Of a stretch of DNA of 64,000 nt, positions 35,083 through 48,574 are shown in pieces; the first letter of the stretch is position 1; every line of letters begins with the position of its first letter. Position numbers and translations under genes: made by a program. The notes under the pieces were generated by a model that did not search any database, was not told the origin of the DNA, and was given only the letters and a program-made list of their open reading frames with translations. This stretch comes from Flaccisagitta enflata (taxonomy: Eukaryota > Chaetognatha > Sagittoidea > Aphragmophora): contig OZ231126.1 in the NCBI GenBank assembly GCA_965153355.1, positions 31,186,001 through 31,250,000 of the forward strand, written 5' to 3'.

Positions 35083-36350
35083 AGAGAAGGCTCAATCACA
35101 GGAAAGGAAAGACAATGGTGGGAAAAATGAGGAGGAAAGGTGGTGACAGGAAGAGGAAGAGAAAAGAAGGGACTGCGAAAGTCGGGGGATAGTCAATAGT
35201 GAAGGGAAGATAATGGTGGGAAAAATGAGGAGGAAAGGTGGTGACAGGAAGAGGAAGAGAAAAGAAGGGACCGCGAAAGTCGAGGGATAGTCAATAGTGA
35301 AGGAAAGATAATGGTGGGAAAAATGAGGAGGAAAGGTGGTGACAGGAAGAGGAAGAGAAAAGAAAGGACTGCGAAAGTTGGGGGATAGTCAACAGTGAAG
35401 GAAAGATAATGGTGGGAAAAATGAGGAGGAAAAGTGGTGACAGGAAGAGGAAGAGAAAAGAAGGGACCGCAAAAGTCGGGGGATAGTGAAGGAAAGATAA
35501 TGGTGGGAGAAATGAGGAGGAAAGGTGGTGACAGGAAGAGGAAGAGAAAAGAAAGGACCGCGATAGTCGGGGGATAGTCAACAGTGAAGGAAAGATAATG
35601 GTGGGAAAAATGAGGAGGAAAAGTGGTGACAGGAAGAGGAAGAGAAAAGAAGGGACCGCAAAAGTCGGGGGATAGTGAAGGAAAGATAATGGTGGGAGAA
35701 ATGAGGAGGAAAGGTGGTGACAGGAAGAGTAAGAGAAAAGAAAGGACCGCGATAGTTGGGGGATAGTGAAGGAAAGATAATGGTGGGAAAAATGAGGAGG
35801 AAAGGTGGTGACAGGAAGAGGAAGAGAAAAGAAGGGACCGCGATAGTCGGGGGATAGTGAAGGAAAGATAATGGTGGGAAAAATGAGGAGGAAAGGTCGT
35901 GACAGGAAGAGGAAGAGAAAAGAAGGGACCGCGAAAGTCGGGGGATAGTCAATAGTAAAGGAAAGATAATGGTGGGAAAGATGAGGAGGAAAGGTGGTGA
36001 CAGGAAGAGGAAGAGAAAAGAAGGGACCGCGAAAGTCGGGGGATAGTCAATAGTGAAGGAAAGATAATGGTGGGAAAAATGAGGAGGAAAGGTGGTGACA
36101 GGAAGAGGAAGAGAAAAGAAGGGACTGCGAAAGTCGGGGGATAGTGGAGGAAAGATAATGGTGGGAAAAATGAGGAGGAAAGGTGGTGACAGGATGAGGA
36201 AGAGAAAAGAAGGGACCGCGAAAGTCGAGGGATAGCGGAGGAAAGATAATGGTGGGAAAAATGAGGAGGAAAGGTGGTGACAGGGAGAGGAAGAGAAAAG
36301 AAGGGACTGCAAAAGTCGGGGGATAGTGAAGGAAAGATAATGGTGGGAAA
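35083..36350. repeat. Tandem array, unit about 97-106 bp, about 13 copies
   Basis: Units read 'gaaggaaagataatggtggg', 'aaaaatgaggaggaaaggtg', 'gtgacaggaagaggaagaga' and 'gggaccgcgaaagtcggggg', with or without a 7 bp 'tcaatag' insert, so unit lengths alternate. Copies are highly similar, which implies recent expansion. The 244-codon and 96-codon minus-strand frames come from the array. Confidence 0.95.
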
Positions 36351-37300
<950 letters not shown>

Positions 37301-37319
37301 AAGAAGAAGGCTGATGACG

Positions 37320-37660
37320 TAGATGAGCAAGAACAAGAACAAGTGGAAGAACAAGAAGAAAAAAAGATAAGAGGGACAAGAACAAGAACAAGGGCAAGAA
37401 CGAGAAGAAAAGAATGATACGAACCTGGTGAATTAGTGGAATTAGAGAGGAGGGAACAGATAAGGCAAAGTATGAGGTGGGTTATTAAGACAATGACAAT
37501 AGAGAGGTTCGTAGAGGGAAAGCAGTAAAAGAAGGAAAAGAAGGGGAAGAAGAAGAAGAAGAAGAAGACGAAGAAGAAGAAGAAGAAGAAGAAGAAGAAG
37601 AAGAAGAAGAAGAAGAAGAAGAAGAAGATGAAGAAGAAGATGAAGAAGAAAAAGTAAGAT
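37320..37660. repeat. GAACAA-type runs and a second (GAA)n array
   Basis: 'aagaacaagaac' units at 37328-37400 and (GAA)n at 37545-37655. Confidence 0.9.
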
Positions 37661-38119
37661 GAAGAGCGATATCAAAACAATGGCCGTGGAGGAAGAGGGG
37701 GCTGTGGAGGAAAAGCAGTGAGAGAAGAAGAAAAGAAAAGAAATACAAAGAGATAACGTACGTGGTGGTGGTGATAGTACAAAAGAAGAATAACAAAAGG
37801 ATTGTTCAGCCATTTCAATCCAGGGGGGAATTAGGGAAAACACAACATCGAGGGCATGGGACCAGTGAGACTATGAAGAAACATAACATTGAGAGCAAAA
37901 GAGCAGTGGGAATTTATTCGTGGAACATTAGGCTCAAAACAGAAGAATAATGAATGACAACGGTAATATGTACACCAATCCATAGAGGTAAGGCCAAAAT
38001 AGTGCCACATATTCTAAAGTACTGCAGGTTGTGTCATTTCATTTTTCTGGATCACATTGTACGTTCGCTTGTGTTTATTCACTATCAGTACTGGAACTCA
38101 GGCCTTGGAGTCGGGATTA

Positions 38120-38290
38120 AACAAGGCCGAATACAAAACAACGTCAGTCATGGAAGGGTGGGACAGTGGTAGTGATCTAAGGGGGTAGCCAAGCACCTCG
38201 GTCTGAGCAGCGAGGTGAAAGACTATAAATCTACAAGGACCAGCCAAAGGACTGAAGAGCGGCTTATAGAGTCGCGTGTTTGCGATTGAA
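38120..38290 (+). mobile_element. Degenerate HP-family copy
   Basis: AACAAGGCCGAATACAAAAC at the left and 'cggcttatagagtcgcgtgt' near 38262-38281 at the right. The interior has lost the GGAC run and the hairpin is incomplete. Confidence 0.6.
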
Positions 38291-38639
38291 ATTTCTCGGG
38301 CTGTGTTCCTACAGTTTTCTTTCAATGAAGATGCTATCTTGTAAGTATTGTGCGTTTTTGCTATGTAACTTAATAGTTTTTGGTAACGTCGTTTTATTAC
38401 GGCATGGCAAGGCGGTAATCGGACAATGCGATAATCTGGAGGTTGGTCTCATTGCAATAGAATGTGATCATATCATTCATATGACGATTCAGAGCTAAGA
38501 GGAAATGGCAATGTGGTAATCTGGTGATATGATCAGTCTTAAAGGCAACTTTGTGACACTCAGAACGCTCAATTATACAATCTGTCTAATCATCGAATAC
38601 TTTCGTCCAAAAGATATTACCTGAATTTGATTACGAGAG

Positions 38640-38863
<224 letters not shown>

Positions 38864-39339
38864 ACACAGTCAAGAAGAAATGATAGGAGACACTTGAGGA
38901 AAGAGACAGATGGATTGTAAACTGAGCATTGGTAGAATTCTCTCGAGGTGAGCAAAGATTTCTTTGATCTTTCTTATAACTTAGGGCGTGTTTCCAGTGG
39001 AGATGAAAAACGCGTTTGTTCCCATTGAACACGTACACTGCTTGCACACAAATTCAAGAGTTTCAACTGTCCCAGGAGATGGTAAGCAGAGTGAGTGAGT
39101 GAGCCCATGAATGAAGCGAACGCAGCGAGCATAGCAAAGTGGAGCGCTGAAGAGCGCTGCGGAGCAAGTGAGTGGAGTCAGCAGCACGAGCGAACAAACA
39201 TAGCGAGCGACTGAGTGGCGATTGTCTCTGTCTAGAAACGCCCCCTTACTGCCTCCTTCTGGCGCACATCAGTTCAAAGTATTCTAACGGAAGATGGCGC
39301 TCAATGGCAGTTTACTTTATGGGCAAATGGCTGGAAGAA

Positions 39340-40055
39340 AAAGATAGTCGCAAAAGTGTAACATGGTCAGCGGTACCCGATTCCCCTGAGTTAGTTTATA
39401 TGTAGATGTGATGGTGAGAGGGGCAGCGGCCCTGGAGCGGCAGATGACCTATAATTCCACACAGGATGATTTTCTTGGGTCTGAAAGGCCTGATTTGAAT
39501 TCTGGGAGGCCTGAATAAAGGTCTGGAAGGCCTAAGTTAGGTCTGAGAGGCCTGATTTGGGGTCTGAGAGACCCAATTTGGGGTCTAAGAGGCCTGATTT
39601 GGGGTCTAAGGGGGGGACGTACGTACGTAGGTCAGAAACCTGAGAAAATTGTCCTGTGTGGAATCATAGGTCATCTGCCCCTACAAGGCCGCTGCTCAAA
39701 AGAGTATGCTGTTGAGAGAATTGGTCATACTGAGAGATATGAATATGCTGTTGTTGGCAAACTTTTGAAGCAGGGCCAGGCACATCTCTACGATTAACAT
39801 ACATGTTGGTAAGGGGAAACAAAACTTTCAAAGGGTTTTTACGGCCATTTTAAAGGGTTTTTATTGGACCTCAACACTCAACAGTTCCCCCTTTCAAACA
39901 TTGAAAAAATAAAAAATAGAAAAAATAAACCGCTGCCCCTCTCACCATCTCATCCCCACAAAAACTAGTATAGAGTACTTGAGGCTGTCCATCGAACGCT
40001 TTTGTGATTGTTATTGATATAAATGGAAGAGTATGACCACTGACCATTGCCAAGG
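39340..40055. mobile_element. MS-family remnants
   Basis: 'tagtcgcaaaagtgtaacat', 'ggtcagcggtacccg', 'ggggcagcggccctggagcg', 'ctataattccacacagga' and a short 'ggcctgatttggggtctgag' array, with a mirrored end at 39640-39695. A second tail (ccgctgcccctctcacc ... 'cgaacgcttttgtgattgt') is at 39930-40015, suggesting two overlapping copies. Confidence 0.65.
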
Positions 40056-40557
40056 CCAGAGTTTCGCATTTGCGTTTTTGACTAGTAATATCAACTCACT
40101 GCAGAAAGCTTCGGATCATTGGAACAAGGCTTTACTGTCTTGAATGAAGGTAATGAAAAATTTTCTATTTAAAAAGAAAACTTTGATTTAAAACTAAACG
40201 GAAAACTGAAGTATTAGCGTTTTAAGCTGTGCTAACGATCCCCTATCATCGCCATCAAAATAATCTCAAGCAGTTTTTGTAATTGAACCAGGTAAGCCTG
40301 TATGATTTCGCTCAGGTTTGTTTTGATTGAAATTTTAGCATTTTATTAAAAATGATCATGAATAATTGCATATGAGTATGATCTGGCGGAAGATTAATAA
40401 CGAGCATTGATACATTACAGAACTATCATGTAAGCTGCTCCTGACGCGTAGTAGGAAATCAAGGCTGGTCTATAAAGACATTCAATTTCTTTATATTCTT
40501 TTTATGTCTTTATCTTTACCTAATTCTCTGATGTGTTCACACTTTTTAGTCTCTATT

Positions 40558-40739
40558 CAGTGAAGCATCGCTACCGCGCACTCGTTCATTAGGATTGCCC
40601 GACTATTAGGCATAGAATTATAGAACTTTCGGTCCAATGAGTGTTTTTGTAGTCACTTCTATATTGGCAATAAGGCAGCTTCACTATAAGGCATAATTTT
40701 GCCCAGTCCCTTGGCATGTACTCATGTGAAGCACCACTG
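40558..40739. mobile_element. Small MITE, CAGTGAAGC ends
   Basis: CAGTGAAGCATCGCTACCGC at the left and 'tgtgaagcaccactg' at the right are imperfect inverted repeats. TA follows the right end; the left flank reads TT, so the left target copy is altered or the border is off by a little. Confidence 0.55.
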
Positions 40740-41347
40740 TATCTCTTTCATTGAGAGAGAGAGAGAAAGCGAGGACTAGTGTAAGAAAATGAATGGAGCG
40801 AGCAGCTAAGTAGCGTTTTTTAAGATGACGTTCATCAGATGTTTGAACCAAACCAAAAGATTCAGGTTCAATGGCATTTATATGGCATTTATATGCTAAG
40901 ACCTGCGTTTAATGGGGCTCAAACCTTGAGGGTTGAGCAAAGGTTACAAAATAGGATTGCGCTGAGAATATTAGGAGTTTATTTGCGTAGAAGGGAAGGC
41001 ATTTCCAGAGATCAGGGTTGACCATATATAAAGATGGTGCAAGATGAACAGGTTGAACACGAGTGAGGTGGCGGGAGGGGTGGGGGAAAGCATATTCCTA
41101 TTACAAGGCATGGGTTCTTGTGCCTTGATAAAGTTGGTTTATGTGTATCAAATAACCATAAAGAAATTGTCAAGGAAAATGTCTGGAAGGGATTTTAACA
41201 ACACCAATCACGATGCTTCTAATATGTCATTCAATTTGTTTGGATAATCCTGTATATGGCTTAAAATTCTTTCTGCCCTCATTAGTCTCTTCAGTCCCTT
41301 GCTATCAACCCACTGTAATAAACACCCGATATCAGTAGATGTCTTAC

Positions 41348-44303
41348 TGGTGTGTTCAGGAATTGCAAAAAATGCTAAAAACGCCTGTGCCAAAAGTTTG
41401 GGTATGGTACATGATGTATATAATGAGGGGGAACCATCGGTTGGACTTTTTGTCTAACCATATTAGTGCTCGGATGAGTTTTAGTCGTCCAAAAATGGCT
41501 TAAAATGGCCAAATTTGACTATGGACCCTCTAACTTGCAAAATGGCAAAAGCAGTCAAATTTTCACCACCCAACATACTTTTTTGGCTTAATGGAGTCAG
41601 AATACACTAAGGTAGGTGGTAGAGTGGATGGGTGGGAGGGGTCACCCATGGGGTGGGGGTAAGGGGGCCAAATTGGCCAAAATTCACCTCCTGATGGAGG
41701 TGGTTGTAAAAAATGACAAAAATCAAAAAAGTTGATTTTTTTGGCAAGAATAGGTGTTAACTAAGGCGTTTCAGCAAAAAAATTGGATTCATTTTGGAAA
41801 ATGAACAAAAAATGACCAAATCAAAGTGTTGATGGTTGTTGGTAATTTTGGGGTATGAACCATTCAACTTTGACTGCTTATAACTTTTTTTTATGCTGAG
41901 AAAAAAAAATATGGTTGATCTCATCTGAAAGATCTTTCAAAACTCTTTCAGAATCTCACGGATTTCAACTCATTTTGTTCAAAAATGGCAGTACAGTGAT
42001 CTCCCAAAGTACAGTAAATATTGATTTCTTGGGCGATAGAACCATTCAACTTTGACTGTTAATAGATTTTGAATACTTTAAAGCCTACAAATTTGGTTGG
42101 TCTCATCTGAAAGAGCTTTCAAAACTCTTTCAGAATCTCACGGATTTCAACTCATTTCGTTCAAAAATGGCGGTACAGTGATCTCCCAAAGTACAGTAAA
42201 AACTGATTTCTTGGGCAACAGAACCATTCAACTTTGACTGTTTATAGATCTTAAATACTTTAAAGCATATAAATTTGGTTGATCTCATCTGAAAGAGCTT
42301 TCAAAACTCTTTCAGAATCTCATGGATTTCAACTTTTTTGTTCAAAAATGGCAGTACAGTGATCTCCCAAAGTACAGTAAATATTGATTTCTTGGGCGAT
42401 AGAACCATTCAACTTTGACTGTTAATGAATTTTGAATACTTTAAAGCATACAAATTTGGTTGGTCTCATCTGAAAGAGCTTTCAAAACTCTTTCAGAATC
42501 TCACGGATTTCAACTCATTTCGTTCAAAAATGGTGGTACAGTGATCTCCCAAAGTACAGTAAATATTGATTTCTTCGGCGATGGAACCATCCAACTTTGA
42601 CTGTTTATAGATTTTAAACACTTTAGAGCATAAAAATTTGGTTGATCTCATCTGAAAGATCTTCCATAACCCTTTAAGAATCTCATGATTTTCAACTCAT
42701 TTTGTTCAAAAATGGCGGTACAGTGATCTCACAAAGTACAGTAAGTATTGATTTCTTTGGCGATGGAACCGCCTAACTTTGACAGTTTATAGATTTAAAA
42801 CACTTTGGAGCATAAAAATTTGGTTGATCTCGTCTGACAGATCTTTCAAAACCCTTTCAGAGTCTCATGGATTTCAACTCATTTGAATGAAAAATGGTGG
42901 TACAGTGATTCTTAAAGGGTTATGGAACATCTTTCAGATGAGATCAACCAAATTTTTATGCTCTAAAGTGTTTAAAATCTATAAACAGTCAAAGTTGGAT
43001 GGTTCCATCGCCGAAGATATCAATATTTACTGTACTTTGAGAGATCACTGTACCGCCATTTTTGAACAAAATGAGTTGAAATGAGATTCTGAAAGAGACT
43101 GAAAGCTCTTTCAGATGAGACCAACCAAATTTGTATGCTTTAAAGTATTCAAAATTCATTAACAGTCAAAGTTGAATGGTTCTATCGCCCAAGAAATCAA
43201 TATTTACTGTACTTTGGGAGATCACTGTACTGCCATTTTTTAACAAAATGAGTTGAAATCCGTGAGATTCTGAAAGAGTTTTGAAAGCTCTTTCAGATGA
43301 GACCAACCAAATTTATATGCTTTAAAGTATTTAAGATCTATAAACAGTCAAAGTTGAATGGTTCTGTTGCCCAAGAAATCTATATTTACTGTACTTTGGG
43401 AGATCACTGTACTGCCATTTTTTAACAAAATGAGTTGAAATCCGTGAGATTCTGAAAGAGTTTTGAAAGTTCTTTCAGATGAGACCAACCAAATTTGTAT
43501 GCTTTAAAGTATTTAAAATTTATAAACAGCCAAAGTTGAATGGTTCTATCTTACAAGAAATCAATATTTACTGTACTTTGGGAGATCACTGTACCGCCAT
43601 TTTTTAACGAATTGTGTTGAAATCCGTAAGATTCTGAAAGAGTTTTGAAAGCTCTTTCAGATGAGACCAACCAAATTTATATGCTTTAAAGTATTTAAAA
43701 TCCATTAACAGTCAAAGTTGAATGGTTCTATCTTACAAGAAATCAATATTTACTGTACTTTGGGAGATCACTGTACTGCCATTTTTGAACAAAATGAGTT
43801 GAAATCCAAGATTCTGAAAGAGTTTTGAAAGCTTTCAGATGAGATCGACCATATTTTCTCTCAGCATAAAAAAGTTATAAGCAATCAAAGTTGAATGGTT
43901 CATACCCAAAAACCATCAACACTTTGCTGCATTAGTGCTTTATTCTTAACTTGATTTTTTGACATTTTTATTCCACCAGGAATTTTGGCCAATTAACCCC
44001 CACCTGGGTGACCCCTCACCCATCCACTCTACCACCTACCTTAGTGTATTCGGACTCCATTAAGCCAAAAAAGTATGTTGGGTGGTGAAAATTTGACTGC
44101 TTTTGCCATTTTGCAAGTTAGAGGGTCCATAGTCAAATTTGGCCATTTTAAGCCATTTTTGGACGACTAAAACTCATCCGAGCACTAATATGGTTAGACA
44201 AAAAGTCCAACCGATGGTTCCCCCTCATTATATACATCATGTACCATACCCAAACTTTTGGCACAGGCGTTTTTAGCATTTTTTGCAATTCCTGAACACA
44301 CCA
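41348..44303. mobile_element. 2.96 kb palindromic element with 9 bp target duplication and satellite arms
   Basis: The terminal repeat TGGTGTGTTCAGGAATTGCA starts at 41348 and its inverse ends at 44303. The 9-mer ATGTCTTAC lies directly outside both ends (41339-41347 and 44304-44312), so this is a mobile insertion. Outer arms of about 550 bp pair closely (for example 'ggtaggtggtagagtggatg' at about 41612 and its inverse near 44030). Inner arms are arrays of a unit of about 181 bp with 'acagtgatctcccaaagtac' at about 41994, 42174, 42355, 42537 and 42719, inverted in the right arm at about 43041, 43220, 43402, 43583 and 43765. The turn is near 42910. No coding sequence; the two MAQAFLAFFAIPEHT frames are the two copies of the tip. 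Confidence 0.92.
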
Positions 44304-44522
44304 ATGTCTTACGGTTACTTTATTGGTCTGTTGTTATAAGCCAGCTTTTGGGGAAGTCTTTACTTCCTGCCCCTCTCAACTTGCAAGCAACAATATCTGC
44401 AATATCTTCTTTTAGACGGCGCAGTGAACAAGTCTACAATTATGTAAAAAAAAGTTAGTACCTAAATTTCAAGAATTTCTGCGCGTATGCTTGCTCATCT
44501 TTGATTCAGTCTTTCATCCTTA

Positions 44523-44602
44523 AACAAGGCCAAGAAGGCCAATCGGTGCGACGTGTCGATCATCGAATGAATGTTATAGAGGTGCTTTGTCGCACCTAAA
44601 AA
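44523..44602 (+). mobile_element. Minimal HP-family element, GGTGCGAC variant (80 bp)
   Basis: AACAAGGCCAAGAAGGCC, then sub-terminal GGTGCGAC at 44545-44552. The 3' hairpin is GGTGCTTTGTCGCACC at 44581-44596, followed by TAAAAA. It has the same architecture as the other copies but a third, matching motif pair, and no tetranucleotide run. Confidence 0.7.
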
Positions 44603-44609
44603 GATGAGA

Positions 44610-45955
44610 TTCACATTTCTGTCTGTCTTTCTGTTTCCTGTCCATGGAGTTTCATATTCCTGTTATCCTTTTAGATTCACATTCTGCAGTCAAGCGACAT
44701 TTTGCTCTTGGAAGCGCCCTTTTTTCTCTTTGTATCTTTTTTTTTTTGCTCATATAGCCTCTTTGTTCCTTTGCTCTCTGCAGCTTTGCATTCACTTTAG
44801 GATAGAATTGTCATTTTTGGTGCGAAGAATAAAAAACACTACTTTTTTGGTCTTTGGAATAGATGTTGACAGAACCACTTTCATTAGAAATGAGTAGATG
44901 CAATGGTGCAAAATACTCCTGAATGACTGTAAAACAAGTGAAAACAAGTGAAAGACAAATGGATCAACATACTGTTTTGATGAATTATAAAGTTGCCTGC
45001 ACAAAACATATAAAAGGAGAGTATGGTACAAATAAGCTGAAACTAAGAATAAATAAAATTGGCTTTCATTCCTCCAACATGAACTTTGAGCCAGAATTTC
45101 AACTAAATACAATCACAAACAATCCTTTAGACATTCTCTCCATGGAGCTCCAAGTGTAAATCTTGGTCATTCCTTTGACTTCCCCCTCCATACTGAACGT
45201 GATTCATTCTATCGACTTAGCTTCCCACAGTGAAAATGAACCATCTTTTTTTCCCCACCATTTATTCTCGGTCATAAATTTCTGAAATCCTTCCGCATCT
45301 TGTTTTTCTTTATGAGTTTTGAATGTGTTTACATTCCTGGAGATAAACCAGACAATTTTATGAAATCATGACACATTCAAGACACATTTGAGAGTAGTTT
45401 TCAGATGAAGTAGGCAAGTTGGGTAAATAGGGTAAGTGTTATACAATGTTAGATATGTTGGAACTTTTAATGTTACAGTACTCCTTATTCTTAACTACTT
45501 TAGACTTTAGAGAGTCAGAGGTATTCCTTATTGGCATTTGGCAACCCTTTGGTGCGTGAGCATTTCAAAAGCAAGAGTGTTGCAAAGGCTTTGTGCTTTG
45601 CCATGTGCTCATGTGCAGAAGAAATCTATTGCAATGATTTGCAACTTGCAAAATGCAACATCACCGTGGACGCGCATTTCATAGGCATAAAAAAGGCAAC
45701 TCGGTGAAAGGGAATGATCGTGGCCTGCTGACAGTGGCGTTGGGGCCTTAGGGATAGGACGTCGGAAACGTCAGCGGACAAACCTTTTGTCTGACACAGT
45801 TATAGTTGTCGGACACAAATTGAATAAAAAATAAAGAGCAAGAAACATGAACTGTTAATCATTGAAAAAGGTCACTTATTTCAATGCTGCTTTCCATTAG
45901 AATGCACATTTTGTCGGACAAAGAAGCCACATGCAGTTTAAGCATCACTGGCTAA
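44610..45955. other. Non-coding stretch of the long intron
   Basis: Frames at 44604-44897 and 44923-45159 show no domain. A 'tttgcaacttgcaaaatgca' palindromic phrase lies near 45636. No supported exon. Confidence 0.4.
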
Positions 45956-45959
45956 CACT

Positions 45960-46260
45960 CATGCCAAAAGACCAAATCAGTTTCTGAATCACTGCTCCTG
46001 CCGTACGCCATTAGATATAGGCTCTGACTAGTTCTGCCATACTCTACTGCTTGCAAGCCTTCGTGAAAATTCGTTTCAGTCACCTACGCTAAGACTGTTG
46101 GTGAGTCAGTCGGTTAGTCCATTGTTCCATCGGGTGTTGACACTTTCAGTCGCTCCGATTTTTGGTCCATTGACAATAAGCCCATTGGTCAGTCGGTTCG
46201 TCATAGCAGCTATGAGTCTGACTGTTGGTTGGTCGGTCGGTTGGTCATTTCGTCCTTTGG
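45960..46260. repeat. Degenerate HP-like sequence with GGTCGGTT runs
   Basis: 'cactgctcctgccgtacgcc', 'gtcagtcggttagtcca', 'cagtcgctccg' and 'ggttggtcggtcggttggtc' suggest one or two old HP copies. Borders are not recoverable. A poly(T) run of about 38 follows at 46292-46330. Confidence 0.45.
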
Positions 46261-46502
46261 TTGTTGACAGTTGAGGTTTCTTTGAAATCTCTCCTGTTTT
46301 TTTTTTTTTTTTTTTCTTTTTTTTTTTTTATGAAATTACTTGCATCTGTGCCTTTGCCCACTGATATGTTTGGCTTTTGCATGACTACTCTCCACACGCA
46401 CACAAAGAGGCCTGCCATGTTTCAACCAATAATAATTCAGAAAAAAGATGTGGTCAGAAAATTCATTTCTCCGCTATCATTTATGGTGCCTATTCCGCTT
46501 AC

Positions 46503-46925
46503 CATTATGAAAAGCTGCAGAGGATGACAACGAGGAGGTAAAGGAGGAAGGCGAGGATGAGGAGGAGGATGAGGAGGAGGATGCAACAACTGCGGAAGAC
46601 GTTGATTCTGCGATGGATGGTTTGACATTTGTAACTGACGTAGACGCAGTGGCCATGTGTGTTCCCAACGAGTCTATCAGTCCCGTATTCGTTATTGACG
46701 GATCGGTTGTGGTTGTTGGATGCGTAAAACCCGGATTTATTTGTGTCGATCCGGATCGCGATTGAAATTGGGCTGAAGAGGATGCTCTTTGAGATGATGA
46801 TCCGTTCTTCATCGATTTGCTCAGTTTGTTCGTTGGAAGTATTAAAGACAAACGGTTGTAAGAAATGTCCAATTCATACAAAGAAGGGAAGAAGCTTTGG
46901 TGAAAAACGGCCTCGAATGGTAAAT
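46503..46925 (-). CDS. TPBG/WAIF-like LRR protein, exon with long Ser/Thr-rich insert
   Basis: 423 nt (141 codons); acceptor 'cttctcaaccag', donor CATAATG|gtaagc; phase 1 on both sides. It begins LPFEAVFHQSFFPSLYELDI, then SYNRLSLILPTNKLSK, an LRR with L-x-x-L-D-I-S-Y-N. About 100 residues of Ser/Thr-rich sequence follow, including a run of ten Ser, before the next LRR exon. Inserts between LRRs are rare in vertebrate TPBG, so this one is unusual and may be heavily O-glycosylated (inference). The Ser run is encoded by TCC repeats, so it is a coding microsatellite. Confidence 0.82.
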
Positions 46926-46964
46926 CTGGTTGAGAAGATTAAGAGGAGAGGGAGGGAAGTGGGG

Positions 46965-47330
46965 GAGTGGTGGAGTGGTGGAGTAGTGTCGTGGTGTCGT
47001 GCTGGAGTGGTGTCGTGGTGGAGTGGTGTCGTGGTGGGGTGGTGTCGTGGTGGGGTGGAGTGGAGTGGATGGGTGGTGAAGCAGTGGAGTGGTTGAGTTA
47101 TGACCATATAAAAAGGTGGGAATTTTAGGTGGTGGAGTGGTGTCGTGGTGGAGTGGAGTGGAGTGGATGGGTGGTGAAGCGGTAGAGTGGTTGTGTGATA
47201 ACGATATGAAAAGGTAGGAATTTTTAGTAGTGGAGTGGAGTAGATGGGTGGTAAAGCAGTGGAGTGGTTATGTTATGACGATATGAAAAGATAGGAGAGG
47301 TGGAGTGACGGTAGTCGGATGGTTAAGCGG
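46965..47330. repeat. G-rich minisatellite (GTGGAGTGGTGTCGTG)n
   Basis: Degenerate units 'gtggtgtcgtggtggagtg', with longer-period copies containing 'tgggtggtgaagcagtgg' and 'atgacgatatgaaaaggt' at about 47060, 47165, 47245 and 47280. It lies in the 898 bp intron. Confidence 0.85.
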
Positions 47331-47566
47331 TGGTATAGATGTGACAATGTAAAAAGGTGGATTGTAGAGAGGAGCAGAGGTAGGAAATTTGGAAATGAGG
47401 GAGATTTATAAGATGAAAAGTGGGGGAAAGGGGACGGGGTAGAGATAAGAAATTTAGTCACGAAGAGAAGGTTTATAATTTTTAGAATAAATTTGAGGAC
47501 GGAAGTGAAGGACAGCGCACAAAAATTAGAAAAAGTGTGTTTTGAAACATCTCAAGGTAAACTTAC

Positions 47567-47668
47567 CACTGTACCGACCAAATATAGAAGACACAAAAGT
47601 TGAGTTATTGTTGTATTTGTAGGTAAATGCTTGGCGCAGGTTGAGCACTTCCAAATGAGATTGAATGT
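47567..47668 (-). CDS. TPBG/WAIF-like LRR protein, second visible exon
   Basis: 102 nt (34 codons); acceptor 'gttcttttcag', donor CAGTG|gtaagt. It reads IQSHLEVLNLRQAFTYKYNN, then NSTFVSSIFGRYS. In TPBG the same place between two LRR blocks has L-V-E-L-I-L followed by N-R-S-F and a short variable stretch. An N-glycosylation sequon (NNST) is present. It is phase 1 at both ends and fits the flanking exons exactly. Confidence 0.83.
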
Positions 47669-47855
47669 CTGAAAAGAACAAGTAACGCGGGGTTACAATA
47701 TAGCTCTCTGAGATACCCGTTGGCGAACGGCGTTCATCCCATTTTACTTCCCATATCACATCCCATATCATCATTTCCCATCACTGCACTCGTCAAAATA
47801 GGTCATCCCAGCTCTAAGCAAATGATAATCTCTCTCATCTCACTTCCATCCTTAC

Positions 47856-48158
47856 CTATCCAAACGAGAGCATTGCTTCTCCACAAATCAGGGTCGGTTT
47901 TGAGCACAATTTGGTTTCTTTGCAGAATTAAAGTCGTGAGACTCGGAAGTCCAGCAAAAGCTCCAGGTTCCAGAAAACGAATCTCGTTGTCACTCAGATC
48001 CAAATATCCCAGAGCAGAGGGCGAGATGATGGTGGCATTGGTGGTTGAGGAGGAGGAGGAGGAGGTGGAGGAGGAAAAGGAGGTGGAGGAGGAGGAGGCA
48101 GAGGAGGTGATGGCGTTTGAAAGGAACATATTCCTTCTCAGCTCGTGAAGTTTGTTAC
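47856..48158 (-). CDS. TPBG/WAIF-like LRR transmembrane protein, first visible exon
   Basis: 303 nt; acceptor 'gtcgtatcttcag', donor GGATAG|gtaagg. It begins NKLHELRRNMFLSN, an LRR, interrupted by about 30 Ser/Thr residues encoded by TCC/CTC repeats. It resumes SALGYLDLSDNEIRFLEPGA, then FAGLPSLTTLILQRNQIVL, a typical LRR pair. The seven exons together give about 430 residues: LRRs, a C-terminal cap and one membrane helix. Trophoblast glycoprotein (WAIF, a Wnt-pathway inhibitor at the cell surface in vertebrates) has this order and length. The first two bases (GT) complete a codon of an upstream exon that should hold the signal peptide and N-terminal Cys cap; I could not find it between 48.2 and 64 kb. 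Homology to TPBG is from recognised spacing and motifs, not from a search. Confidence 0.85.
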
Positions 48159-48335
48159 CTGAAGATACGACAAAAAATGTAAAGATGAAGTGGAATATGA
48201 ATGTATGAAATTCTTGCATCACCGTAAATTCTGGGGTAATAAAAAATGAAGTGCTTGCAGTAGTTTCAAACATTCGAAAAAAAGACTAGGAGCCCTAATG
48301 ATAGAATTCTTAAATCTAGCACGTGAGTTTTCAAC

Positions 48336-48427
48336 GCACACACATACCAACACACACACCAACACACACACCAACACTTACACACACACACACACACTTA
48401 CACACACTTACACACGTACACACACAA
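48336..48427. repeat. (CA)n-derived array with CCAACACA units
   Basis: 'acacacaccaacacacacac' and 'cttacacacacacac' units. Confidence 0.9.
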
Positions 48428-48574
48428 AGATGATATACGATAAACGCAATCCCTTTGTTTCTTTTCAAACTCAACAAACCAAAATTCCACATGGTCAGCT
48501 TTTCATTCGTCTTTCCTCATTAATATTGAGGCCTTTGCCGTCGCAAATGGGAATAAGAGGCATTGAAACAACCA

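Noticed and set aside
35578-36312. 244-codon minus-strand frame
   Set aside because: A translation of the 100 bp tandem array whose unit happens to lack stops; no motif and no codon pattern independent of the repeat.
41208-44458. Two frames beginning MAQAFLAFFAIPEHT, as a possible gene family
   Set aside because: They are the two inverted copies of the palindrome tip and diverge outside it.
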